A DNA stretch of 64,000 bases, from contig JAPLSY010000086.1 of the NCBI GenBank assembly GCA_026398415.1, forward strand, positions 110,638 to 174,637, given 5' to 3'. Below are positions 28,572 to 36,546 of this stretch, one piece after another. Below the pieces are notes generated by a model, which ran no database searches, was not told the origin of the DNA, and was given only the letters and a program-made list of their open reading frames with translations. This DNA comes from Kiritimatiellota bacterium (GTDB lineage: Bacteria; Verrucomicrobiota; Kiritimatiellia; JAAZAB01). A program made the translations under genes and the position numbers. The number at the start of each line of letters is the position of its first letter. Positions within the stretch are counted from its first letter, which is position 1.

Positions 28572-30752
28572 TTGAAGAAAGATTCAGGGATTATTCGACA
28601 TGTGGATTTCGGTTATGCATTCGCCCCGCCGCATCGGTTGACGGTGGGGCGCCCTAGCAAAAGCGAGCGGACGCTTCTCGACCTGCAACCTGGTAGCCTT
28701 CGAATGGCTTGGACTTACGGTAATCTTACGCAATTGCCATTGGCAGCATGGGTAACTCCGAATCTCACTGGGCCCACATGGGACCTCAGGGTAATCCCGC
28801 AAATCGACGGTCAACCTTTCACGGAAAGCCGTTGGACACGACTCGATGCATGGCTGCCGGCGCTGGACAACCGATATGACGACCCGCGCGGCTCGGTGCG
28901 CTTGGAAGTTGTCGGTGCTGAAACAGCAACTGTCGTTCGAGCACAAATCACCAACACCGACAGGTTGTCGCACCAATTCATCCTGCGTTGCGATAGTATC
29001 GGCAATGGGGGGTTGAACATGGGGTGGGTCGATCAGGGAAGGTGGTCCACCGATAACTTGCTGACTTGGCAGAGAGAGCGGGCGGATCGGGTGATGGCAC
29101 TTGGCATCGGAGCCGACGCATGGTCGTTGGAAACGGACGGACGGGCATTGGCTTTCGGAACGCTCCTTTTTGTGTGGAACCTAAAACCAGGCGAGAAACG
29201 CGTCGGTTGGATTGTGCGCCCATACCAGGCGTACGAGGTGGATTTGCCCTCCTTGCGAAAGCACGATTGGAACCGGGAAATGGATGCCGCCAAAAAGGAA
29301 TGGTATTTGCTGATTGTGGAAACCAGCCGCGTCAATATACCGGACACCGAGGTCGCCAACGCATTGCGGGCGTGCCTTGCGGATTTGTTCATAATGCGCG
29401 AACCCGTCGCCAAAGGTTACACCGCCATATTGTGTGGCACGGAGGTGTACCGCGCCACTAACCCCTGTGAGCCTTCAATTGCCGCCATTTGTCTGGATCA
29501 GTTTGGTCTGCATAGGGAGGCGCTCGAAAGTCATCGGATACATCTGGAGATGCAAGGGGCAGACGGCGAATGGGCCGATCCACAAGGTTGGTGCACCACT
29601 TTTTGGGGGGCTTCCGGGTTTAAGTCCTGGGCGGTGATGGAGCACTATTGCCTGACGGGTGATCGGGAATACTTGGCCCAAGTCTATCCCCGCATGGCGG
29701 CAAGTTCGCGGTGGCAGGAGCGGCAACGGACGCGTACTCGTGTCTTGGTGGACGGCCAGCGTTCCCTGACCTATGGCCTGATGCCGCGCGGCAATGGAGA
29801 TGCCGGATTGATGGACGACCGAGACCCATTCGGTGTTTTTATCCCGCACAACATTTGGGCGGTTTACGCCGATTTCCTTTCCGTCAAAGCGGCGGAGATT
29901 CTAGGACGGGCTGAGGATCTCGACGAATTGCGGCGGATTTACGAGACGGCGCATACCGATCTATTGTTGGCAATGGAGCACGGCGCAATCATCGAGGACG
30001 GGTATCGCTGGATCCCAGGAGTCCCCGGCAAAAGCTGTGGCAGCCGCTGGGGTGCGCTCAACGCCGCTTTCCCATGCTGCATTTTACCGCCAGACCACGA
30101 ACTGATCACAGGCACCATCCGTAAAATCGAGTCGCGCATAAGTCCTGGAGGAATCCCGATCCACACCGGATGGATGGAAGACGGTATGTGGGTGGCCATA
30201 ACGTTGGATAACCTGGCCGAGACGCTTCTCATGCGCGATGAAGGCGATGCCGCCGCGGACTATCTTTACGCCACGCTGAACCATGGAACGCCGCTTTGCA
30301 CCTGGTGCGAGGAACGTGGCCAAGAATCTGGGGCGCAGAAGACCTCCGGCGATCGCCAGCACATATGGACACCGGTGGCGGTCATACGTTTTCTCCGCGA
30401 CGCAATGATTATGGAGGACGGCGACACGCTGCATCTGGCACGTGGTGCGGCCAGACAATGGCTTGGAAGTGGATGCGCAGTTGGTGTTCAAACAATGCCT
30501 ACCCATTTCGGCTGCATATCCTACGAGATGTGTTATGACAAGAAGACCGGCACTGTCAAAGGTACAGTTGAGTTGCCATCATCATCCGCACCACGGGTTG
30601 TTTTGCATGTGCGGCTGCCCAATGGCTTGAAGCTCAGTTCACTATCCGCCTCATCCGGCGGCAGCCTAAGCGGCGACGGGGCAATGATCGAATGGAAAAA
30701 CCTGACCGGCCCCATTCTATTTGAGGCAGTGACGAGGGATTGTCGGGAATAA
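28572..30752 (+). CDS. Six-hairpin glycosidase-like protein
   Basis: 726 residues; N-terminal beta-sandwich to about 230, then an (alpha/alpha)6 barrel of the six-hairpin glycosidase superfamily (DGEWADPQGWCTTFWGASGF, YCLTGDREYLAQVYPRMAAS, GLMPRGNGDAG, FIPHNIWAVYADFLSVKAA), then a small beta domain. No signal peptide, so it likely acts on an imported oligosaccharide. TTG start at 28572 with GGAGG at good spacing. The GH family cannot be named from sequence alone; rhamnosidase-like and trehalase-like families share the fold. Last gene of the block. Confidence 0.6.
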   Translation: MKKDSGIIRHVDFGYAFAPPHRLTVGRPSKSERTLLDLQPGSLRMAWTYGNLTQLPLAAWVTPNLTGPTWDLRVIPQIDGQPFTESRWTRLDAWLPALDNRYDDPRGSVRLEVVGAETATVVRAQITNTDRLSHQFILRCDSIGNGGLNMGWVDQGRWSTDNLLTWQRERADRVMALGIGADAWSLETDGRALAFGTLLFVWNLKPGEKRVGWIVRPYQAYEVDLPSLRKHDWNREMDAAKKEWYLLIVETSRVNIPDTEVANALRACLADLFIMREPVAKGYTAILCGTEVYRATNPCEPSIAAICLDQFGLHREALESHRIHLEMQGADGEWADPQGWCTTFWGASGFKSWAVMEHYCLTGDREYLAQVYPRMAASSRWQERQRTRTRVLVDGQRSLTYGLMPRGNGDAGLMDDRDPFGVFIPHNIWAVYADFLSVKAAEILGRAEDLDELRRIYETAHTDLLLAMEHGAIIEDGYRWIPGVPGKSCGSRWGALNAAFPCCILPPDHELITGTIRKIESRISPGGIPIHTGWMEDGMWVAITLDNLAETLLMRDEGDAAADYLYATLNHGTPLCTWCEERGQESGAQKTSGDRQHIWTPVAVIRFLRDAMIMEDGDTLHLARGAARQWLGSGCAVGVQTMPTHFGCISYEMCYDKKTGTVKGTVELPSSSAPRVVLHVRLPNGLKLSSLSASSGGSLSGDGAMIEWKNLTGPILFEAVTRDCRE

Positions 30753-30910
30753 CGCGACGCCATTGCGAGCATCATGAATGCTTATTGGATAAACTATTAC
30801 GCACATTAATATGTGTATTGCCTTGATCGGTACATTGATTTATATTTCGACAGGTTAAAGATATCCTGATCTTATGTCTTTTTACGGCTCTTTTTTCAAC
30901 TACCGCCATC

Positions 30911-31651
30911 ATGGACCGATTCTGTCGCATTGAACAATTGCTCGGGCGCCCGGCGCTGGAGAAACTAAAGAGCGCACGGGTGGCGGTCTTTGGACTGGGC
31001 GCGGTAGGGTCGTATGCCGTGGAAGCCCTGGCCCGCGCGGGCATCGGCTACCTGCGGCTGGTGGATTGCGACGTGGTGCGTCCCAGCAACTTCAACCGCC
31101 AGCTCTATGCCTTGGAATCCACGCTGAACCGTCCCAAAGCCGAGGTGGCCCGCGCGCGGGTACTCGATATCAATCCGGCCTGCGCGGTGGAGGCGCACCA
31201 GGCGTTCGTGGATGGTTCCACGGCGCAGGCCCTGCTGGAGCAACCGCTCGATGTGGTTGTGGACGCCATTGACAGCGTTGCCCCAAAAGTGATGCTGATT
31301 GCGACGGCCGTGCGCGCCGGTTTGAAGGTCGTTGCCAGCATGGGCGCGGCCACCCGCCTGGATCCATCAAAAATTCGCGTCGGCGATATTGCCGAGACAG
31401 ACGTATGTCCCCTGGCAAAATTTGTCCGCAAGAAACTTAAAGCTGCCGGTATTGCGCGCGGCGTGCGCTGTATCTATTCCATCGAACCGCCGCGCAACAC
31501 GATGCCGTCGATTGCCGATGAACCGGAAACCTTTGTGAAAGGGCGGCCACGTAAACCGATCGGCAGTCTTTCCTATGCCACGGGCATGTTCGGCCTGCTG
31601 GCCGCGTACGAGACGATAAAAATGATTGTTCCTTTAGACGGCGATGGGTAG
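30911..31651 (+). CDS. tcdA: tRNA threonylcarbamoyladenosine dehydratase TcdA (ThiF family)
   Basis: E1-like ATP-dependent enzyme that cyclises t6A to ct6A in tRNA. ATP loop FGLGAVGSYAVEALARAGIG near residue 28, LVDCDVVRPSNFNRQLYA, DAIDSV and IEPPRNTMP are as in TcdA. 246 residues, normal. Other ThiF/MoeB-like enzymes are the alternative, but the absence of a CxxC zinc pair and the NFNRQ motif favour TcdA. Confidence 0.85.
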   Translation: MDRFCRIEQLLGRPALEKLKSARVAVFGLGAVGSYAVEALARAGIGYLRLVDCDVVRPSNFNRQLYALESTLNRPKAEVARARVLDINPACAVEAHQAFVDGSTAQALLEQPLDVVVDAIDSVAPKVMLIATAVRAGLKVVASMGAATRLDPSKIRVGDIAETDVCPLAKFVRKKLKAAGIARGVRCIYSIEPPRNTMPSIADEPETFVKGRPRKPIGSLSYATGMFGLLAAYETIKMIVPLDGDG

Positions 31652-31685
31652 AATAACACAATACAACCCCTCAGGAGGACAGGCC

Positions 31686-32216
31686 ATGAATTGTGACGCG
31701 CTCAAGAAAGCCATTCGTGAAGTACCGGATTTTCCCAAGCCGGGGATATTATTTTATGACATTACCCCGGTTCTGGCGGATGCCAAATTGTTCCAGCAGT
31801 CCATTGCCGTTCTCTGTGAGCGGCATGTCAAACAGAAGCCCAAAACCGTGGCGGCCATTGATGCGCGCGGGTTTATTTTTGGCGCCGCGGTCGCCCAGAA
31901 GCTTGGCGTGGGGTTCATTCCCATCCGCAAGAAAGGCAAACTGCCGTTCACTACCCTTGACGAATCCTATGACCTGGAATACGGCTCGGCCACCATCAGC
32001 ATGCATGTGGATGCCGTGAAAAAAGGCGATACGATCCTCATCGTTGACGATCTCCTGGCTACGGGCGGAACGGCGGCGGCGTGTGCCCGGTTAATCGAAC
32101 GGCAGGGCGGCAAAATCGTGGAGATTGCATTCCTGATCGAATTGGCCGGACTGAAAGGACGCGCCAAGCTGACTCGTTATCCTGTTTTTTCAGCGATTGT
32201 TTACGAGGGAGGCTGA
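31686..32216 (+). CDS. apt: Adenine phosphoribosyltransferase
   Basis: Purine salvage: adenine plus PRPP gives AMP. N-terminal VPDFPKPGILFYDITPVL is the family signature; PRPP loop ILIVDDLLATGGTA; flexible loop RKKGKLPF. 176 residues. Start ATG at 31686 has AGGAGG; the upstream in-frame extension is inside the tcdA end. Confidence 0.95.
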   Translation: MNCDALKKAIREVPDFPKPGILFYDITPVLADAKLFQQSIAVLCERHVKQKPKTVAAIDARGFIFGAAVAQKLGVGFIPIRKKGKLPFTTLDESYDLEYGSATISMHVDAVKKGDTILIVDDLLATGGTAAACARLIERQGGKIVEIAFLIELAGLKGRAKLTRYPVFSAIVYEGG

Positions 32217-32251
32217 GCGCGAACGACAGCCTGGATAGGAATGAAGAAGAC

Positions 32252-32293
32252 GACGGACGCCAGACTGAAGACTGAAGGCGGAAGACGGACGGA
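32252..32293. repeat. Period-7 array after apt
   Basis: Six exact-phase heptamers: GACGGAC, GCCAGAC, TGAAGAC, TGAAGGC, GGAAGAC, GGACGGA. The segment GACGGACGCC is the reverse complement of part of the array at 32365-32374, so the two arrays between the convergent genes can pair. Confidence 0.85.
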
Positions 32294-32319
32294 GGATAAC
32301 AGATGCGTAGAACGCGGGC

Positions 32320-33372
32320 TCAACGCTTCACACGTTTCCTGCTGGTGTCCGGTATCTGGCGTCCGGCGTCCGTCATCCGGCTTACCACCCCGGAGGTGCT
32401 AAAGCCCTCCACCAGGGGAATGATCTCCAGTCGGCCGCCCCAGCTTTCCACCAGGCGTCTTTCCTCGCGTACGCGCGCTTCTTCGAAGGATCCGCCCTTG
32501 ACATGGATATCGGGACGGATTGTGGCCAGTAAGGGCAGGGGATTATCGCCCGAAAAAGGATACGCCATGGCCACGGCGTCGAGCGCGTTAAGCGCGTGCA
32601 GTCGGAACCGGATGGGGAATACCGGCCGCCCGGTGCCTTTGTAGGCCCGCACGGAATCATCATCGTTGACCAGCACCAGCAGGCGTGCACCCAGGTTTCT
32701 GGCCTGGGCCAGCAGACGCACATGTCCGAGGTGCAGTACGTCGAAACATCCGTTGACCGTTACCAGTGGTTTGCCGGTCGCGCCGGTATCCAGAAACCGA
32801 TCCAGGTCATGACGGTTGGGCTGAGGGGCCATGGCGGCATCCGGAACCGATACAGGCGTGCGTCCGTCTTGGATGGCCTTTTGAATGTCAGCCGTAAAAC
32901 AACCTGCGACCGGCGCCAAGTCCACGATATGGTTGGCCAGTTTGCGTGCCACTGTGGCGATTGTGCCGGGGATTTTTTGCGCAGTACATTCCACGAGCGT
33001 ATAGGGGCGCAACTTGGCAAGAACCGTCTTGGCATCAGCGGATGAACACGTCGTGGCCATGGAAACATTACGCAAATGGGCCGCCATTTCGAGGCGCACG
33101 GCTGCACTGGGCATGGCCTCGCCCGATGTCCCAGGCTCCGCCGTAGGCTTCACCGAGGCGAGAGCGGGACTTGCAGGGGTTATGATTACACAGACATGAC
33201 TGGCCTGACGCGCGGCTTCCCGGATGGCGGCCAGGTTGCCGGGATGCCATAGCGCGAAACTTCCCGTGACAACGACCACCGTCCCGCCCGCATTCGCAAT
33301 GTTTTTGCGCCAGGCCTGCCATTGGTCCGTCGGGATGATCTTTAGTGTGGAAGTGTCTGTTTGGGAGTGCAT
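32320..33372 (-). CDS. HldE-type nucleotidyltransferase with degenerate duplicated domain
   Basis: The C-terminal half (residues 200-333) is a cytidylyltransferase-fold enzyme like the HldE/RfaE adenylyltransferase domain for ADP-heptose: VNGCFDVLHLGHVRLLAQA (His214, His217), VLVNDDDSVRAYKG, STSGVVSRM. The N-terminal half starts with a second, decayed copy: VVTGSFALWHPGNLAAIREA, where the HxGH motif has become HPGN. Residues about 71-81 come from a 33-nt DNA repeat (33130-33162) and residues about 334-350 (TDAGRQIPDTSRKRVKR) from a period-7 array. Convergent with apt. Confidence 0.7.
   Translation of the reverse strand: MHSQTDTSTLKIIPTDQWQAWRKNIANAGGTVVVVTGSFALWHPGNLAAIREAARQASHVCVIITPASPALASVKPTAEPGTSGEAMPSAAVRLEMAAHLRNVSMATTCSSADAKTVLAKLRPYTLVECTAQKIPGTIATVARKLANHIVDLAPVAGCFTADIQKAIQDGRTPVSVPDAAMAPQPNRHDLDRFLDTGATGKPLVTVNGCFDVLHLGHVRLLAQARNLGARLLVLVNDDDSVRAYKGTGRPVFPIRFRLHALNALDAVAMAYPFSGDNPLPLLATIRPDIHVKGGSFEEARVREERRLVESWGGRLEIIPLVEGFSTSGVVSRMTDAGRQIPDTSRKRVKR
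32344..32378. repeat. Period-7 array forming the 3' end of the HldE-like gene
   Basis: Heptamers GGTGTCC, GGTATCT, GGCGTCC, GGCGTCC, GTCATCC in perfect phase. It is read in the minus direction as the last codons of the HldE-like protein and is partly complementary to the array at 32252-32293. Confidence 0.85.
33130..33162. repeat. 33-nt element inside HldE-like gene (copy 1)
   Basis: 31 of 33 bases match the reverse complement of 39399-39431 in the araD-like gene. The core GCCTACGGCG with flanking CTCGCCTCGG and AGCCTGGG is shared. In this gene it is read as LASVKPTAEPG on the minus strand. Confidence 0.85.
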
Positions 33373-33461
33373 CGTGGTGGGCTTTATAGCACAATGCCGG
33401 TGCGTCCGTAAACGCTAATCAGATTGATTCCGGTGGAATACCAATTACAATCTGACCGTAT

Positions 33462-34391
33462 ATGAACGAATCCCCCGATAGTTATGCCCTTACCATTGCG
33501 ACCGATGAAACGACCGCGCTCATCCTCGGTGAAGCCCTGGCTGATTGGAACCTGGGTGTCCATTTGCCGGATGGCGCTGGTGCGGCCACCCTGGAAATTT
33601 TCTGTGCGACCCGCGCCGAAGCTGAATCCCGCCTAAATGCGCTTCGGGTGCTGGCACCCCAAGCGCATTTAGGCCCGGCAACCATCAAGCCGGTAGCCCG
33701 ACAGGATTGGGCGGAAAGTTGGAAACAGTTTTTTCATGTTCAGCGCGTATCGGAGCGGATTATTGTCAAACCATCCTGGGAATCGGTTGAGGCTCGGCCG
33801 GAAGATTGCATCTTGGAAATTGACCCTGGACTGAGTTTCGGTACTGGCCTGCATGGCACGACCCGTGCCTGTCTCCTATTTTTAGATGCCTGGCAACGTC
33901 GTCAGCCGCAGGCATCCGTATTGGATATGGGCTGCGGCACGGGCATTCTGGCGATTGCCGCCGCCAAGCTGGGGTTTCCCCGGGTGACCGCTATGGATAA
34001 CGATCCAGACGCCGTGCGCATAGCGCGGGCCAATGCGATTTGCAATGGAGTGGCTGATCGAATTGAATGTATCCAGGTAGACGTGGCTGAATTTAAAGCT
34101 GATCGGACTTATGACCTTGTTCTGGCCAATCTGCTGGCGGGTATTCTCGTACAATGGGCGGACCGGATCACCGCCGCCGTGAGCCGGACTCCCGGGAGTG
34201 GTCTGGTGCTTTCCGGAATTCTGGAGGAGCAATACGAGGCGGTTCGATCCGTGTACGTGGCCCGGGGCTTTGCGGAACAGGAATCCATCATCTTAGAGGG
34301 ATGGAAGACCGGTTGCTTCTGCCGGTCTTTGTCGCCTGGAGCACCCACTGGCGGTAGGCGGGCAGGACCTGCGCTGCGTTCACCACCATGA
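33462..34391 (+). CDS. prmA: Ribosomal protein L11 methyltransferase PrmA
   Basis: SAM-dependent methyltransferase for ribosomal protein L11. N-terminal substrate domain, then DWAESWKQFFH, DPGLSFGTGLHGTTRACL and the SAM loop LDMGCGTGILAIAAAKLG near residue 148, and NLLAGIL in place of the usual NILA. 309 residues. The last 20 or so residues (SLSPGAPTGGRRAG...) are not family-like and are read from sequence antisense to the cutA end; the two genes overlap by about 104 nt tail to tail. Confidence 0.9.
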   Translation: MNESPDSYALTIATDETTALILGEALADWNLGVHLPDGAGAATLEIFCATRAEAESRLNALRVLAPQAHLGPATIKPVARQDWAESWKQFFHVQRVSERIIVKPSWESVEARPEDCILEIDPGLSFGTGLHGTTRACLLFLDAWQRRQPQASVLDMGCGTGILAIAAAKLGFPRVTAMDNDPDAVRIARANAICNGVADRIECIQVDVAEFKADRTYDLVLANLLAGILVQWADRITAAVSRTPGSGLVLSGILEEQYEAVRSVYVARGFAEQESIILEGWKTGCFCRSLSPGAPTGGRRAGPALRSPP

Positions 34392-34644
34392 TTTCCGGCA
34401 ACTCATACGGGTGGTGGTGCCGGATGAATGCCATCAGTGCCTTGGTTCGCGCGTTCCTGGTTTTGGCCGCTAACAGCCATTCGGCGGACTGTTCCACCTT
34501 GTTGTGCCAACGATACGTGCTGTGAATGGGTGTAACCTGGACACAGGCCGCCAGCCGCGCTTTAACCATCAGGCCGGCCAGCCGTTGTGCCTCCTGGCGG
34601 GAGGCGACGGTTGTTTGAACAATGGCTATGGCGTTAGTGGGCAT
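34288..34644 (-). CDS. cutA: CutA-like divalent-ion tolerance protein
   Basis: Small trimeric PII-like protein, function in copper tolerance debated. IVQTTVASRQEAQRLAGLMVKARLAACVQVTPIHSTYRW is the CutA core, followed by EWLLAAKTRNARTKALMAFIRHHHPYELPEIM; Cys and His residues at the usual places. I start at ATG 34644; the frame continues to 34668 but that part lies within a palindromic repeat. The C terminus is about 13 residues longer than usual and overlaps prmA. Confidence 0.88.
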   Translation of the reverse strand: MPTNAIAIVQTTVASRQEAQRLAGLMVKARLAACVQVTPIHSTYRWHNKVEQSAEWLLAAKTRNARTKALMAFIRHHHPYELPEIMVVNAAQVLPAYRQWVLQATKTGRSNRSSIPLR

Positions 34645-34658
34645 ATTCTGAAGAATGG

Positions 34659-34692
34659 TTTCCGCCATAGGCGGATCCGCCTTCGGCGGAAA
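34659..34692. repeat. GC palindrome centred on GGATCC (copy 1)
   Basis: TTTCCGCC and GGCGGAAA flank a nested palindrome GGCGGATCCGCC. The same design recurs at 44165-44198. It lies at the 5' end of cutA. Confidence 0.8.
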
Positions 34693-35000
34693 TGGTCAAT
34701 GGTTGATGATCGATACCCACATGGTAAAGCCTGCCTCGAAAACGTCAAGTAATGCTTTATATTTTAGCTTGTAATAGTCATAATCTACATAACCTGCTGT
34801 TTGGTCAATATAAAACAAAAATATCGGACTCCATCTCACACAAAGACACAAATCCGCCAAGGGAAACTTCCCGATCTGAAATTAACTTTATGACCTTCGT
34901 GGCTTCGTGTGAAAATATTCCGGATGATCAGCCGCAGCAACAACTTCTGTGTGGATTCGGCGCGCTTGACACCGGGTAGTCAAACCGCCATCATGCCGCC
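34693..35000. repeat. Gene-free stretch with short arrays
   Basis: No convincing gene. 34687-34714 is a period-7 array (CGGAAAT, GGTCAAT, GGTTGAT, GATCGAT). 34835-34914 has imperfect inverted ends, TCACACAAAGACACAAA against TTCGTGGCTTCGTGTGA, typical of scattered intergenic repeats. A 75-codon frame at 34752-34979 has no family-like or compositional support. Confidence 0.6.
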
Positions 35001-36098
35001 GTGAATACCGTATATACCACCACAATTACCCAGGAAGCCCGGCGTCGCGGCATCGGCATTGAAGTCATTGACACGGAAACGCCGATATTTATCCTTAAAC
35101 ACGGCGACCGGAAAATCAGGTGCTACAATTCCCTGACTGACCGCGTCGGCGCGGTCACATTTCACATGGCCCATGACAAGCGCCTGGCCAATGCGTTCCT
35201 GGCGCGCTATGGCTTTCCCGTGCCCAGGCAGATGCAATATTCCCGCCTCGATCAAGCCATGGCCTTCCTGGCAAAATATAAATCGGTCGTCGTCAAACCC
35301 TGCCGGGAATGGGGCGGGCGCGGGGTTGCGGTGGCGGTCACCACGATGGCTGACCTGAAGCGCGCCATCGAACGGGCGCGGAAATTCAGCGAAGATGTGG
35401 TTATTGAGCAATACGTCGAGGGTGTGGACCACCGGCTGATTTTTGTGGACGGGCGCTTTGTGGCGGCCATACGGCGCGAGCCGGCTTTCGTTGTCGGCAA
35501 CGGCGCCAGTTCGATCCGTTCCTTGATTTTACAGAAAAATGCGCGGGCCTGCCATGCCGATGCCAGCAACAGGATCCCACTGGATGCCGAAACGCGGCGC
35601 AACCTGGCGGCGTCCAGCCTGGATTACGGCAGCGTGCCGCGCAAGGGCAAAATCGTCCCGGTGCGTCTGACATCGAATTATCACACCGGTGGTTCGGTCA
35701 CTGAAATCACGGAGACCGTAAGTGCCGATCTCGTCCGTGAAGCGCAAAAAATCGTACGCCTGTTCGATATCCCGGTTCTGGGCGTTGATTTTCTTTTCAA
35801 TTCCCAGACCGGCCGGCATTGGGTGATTGAACTCAGTCCGGACTTGGCGATCTCGCCGCCGGAAGGGGGGAAAGTGGCGCGCCATTTCCTCGATTATCTG
35901 TTTCCGGAAACCAAAGGGAGACCGGGGGGGCAGCCACGGTTGATCCGGGCCAAACGCCGACGTAAACGAAGGAAAGCCAATATTTTAAAGCACAAAATTG
36001 CCCGCTGCGGCAGGGTTGGCGGTAGGCCTGCCCGCAATGCTACGCATAGCGTTGCAGGCGGGCGCAAAGGCGCTAACCTTTCAAAGCGGCGGGCATAG
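35001..36098 (+). CDS. ATP-grasp ligase, cyanophycin-synthetase-like, with basic tail
   Basis: ATP-grasp domain like that of cyanophycin synthetase and RimK-type ligases: KSVVVKPCREWGGRGVAVAV, VVIEQYVEGVDHRLIFVDG, FVVGNGASSIRSLI, TSNYHTGGSVTEITE, LGVDFLFN and the metal motif VIELSPDLA (usual N replaced by D/L around the Mg ligand). It forms an amide bond between a carboxylate and an amine; substrate unknown. GTG start with a poor ribosome site, so the start is uncertain. From about residue 312 the tail is strongly basic (KRRRKRRK) and its last part is read from a palindromic repeat. Confidence 0.65.
   Translation: MNTVYTTTITQEARRRGIGIEVIDTETPIFILKHGDRKIRCYNSLTDRVGAVTFHMAHDKRLANAFLARYGFPVPRQMQYSRLDQAMAFLAKYKSVVVKPCREWGGRGVAVAVTTMADLKRAIERARKFSEDVVIEQYVEGVDHRLIFVDGRFVAAIRREPAFVVGNGASSIRSLILQKNARACHADASNRIPLDAETRRNLAASSLDYGSVPRKGKIVPVRLTSNYHTGGSVTEITETVSADLVREAQKIVRLFDIPVLGVDFLFNSQTGRHWVIELSPDLAISPPEGGKVARHFLDYLFPETKGRPGGQPRLIRAKRRRKRRKANILKHKIARCGRVGGRPARNATHSVAGGRKGANLSKRRA
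36026..36063. repeat. Palindrome inside the 3' end of the ATP-grasp gene
   Basis: GCAATGCTA (36034-36042), loop CGCA, TAGCGTTGC (36047-36055) forms a 9-bp stem with one T-G wobble; flanks GCCTGCCC and AGGCGGGC extend it imperfectly. It is translated as part of the non-conserved tail. Confidence 0.65.
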
Positions 36099-36120
36099 CC
36101 AACATTGGGAGAAATAAACT

Positions 36121-36528
36121 ATGATTCCAGACCTTCAGGCCAGTGTGATGTGCGATGATGTCCGTCAGGAAATGAATGGAAAATTCATGTTGATCGGGCT
36201 GTTCGAGGTCATCACGGCCCAGCAATTTCCGCTGATGTTTCCCCGTATTTGTGTCGTGACCCGTTGGTGTGGGGGCGAGGGTGCCTTCCAGCAGGTGACC
36301 CGTTTGCTGAAGCCGGATCAGTCCACCGTGCTGGTGAAAGGACAGTCCATCCCCGTTCGCCTGCAGAACGCGGAAGCGACCGCTACGAATGTGGAAGTGT
36401 TCATCAATACGGGGTTTGAACAGCCGGGCGCCTATTGGGTGGAGATTCTGCTGGATGACGATTTAAAATTACGCTATCCTTTGCGCGTCGCGCAGATGAA
36501 CCCGGCCAAGCCGGCGGATAAAACCTGA
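36121..36528 (+). CDS. Small conserved hypothetical protein (DUF6941-like)
   Basis: 135 residues, soluble, no signal. The opening MIPDLQASVMCDDVRQEMNG followed by KFMLIGLFEVITA and a beta-rich remainder ending in LKLRYPLRVAQ resembles a conserved family I remember as DUF6941; function unknown. Good ribosome site GGGAGAAA. It is followed after 18 nt by the DUF362 gene, so they are probably co-transcribed. Confidence 0.6.
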   Translation: MIPDLQASVMCDDVRQEMNGKFMLIGLFEVITAQQFPLMFPRICVVTRWCGGEGAFQQVTRLLKPDQSTVLVKGQSIPVRLQNAEATATNVEVFINTGFEQPGAYWVEILLDDDLKLRYPLRVAQMNPAKPADKT

Positions 36529-36546
36529 AGGGGCAAGGATATTATC

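Noticed and set aside
30753..30910. Possible tRNA or small RNA in the gap before tcdA
   Set aside because: No cloverleaf, T-loop consensus or CCA end found; only AT-rich promoter-like sequence.
34752..34979. 75-codon open frame
   Set aside because: Spans an intergenic inverted repeat, has no family-like sequence and no clear ribosome site.
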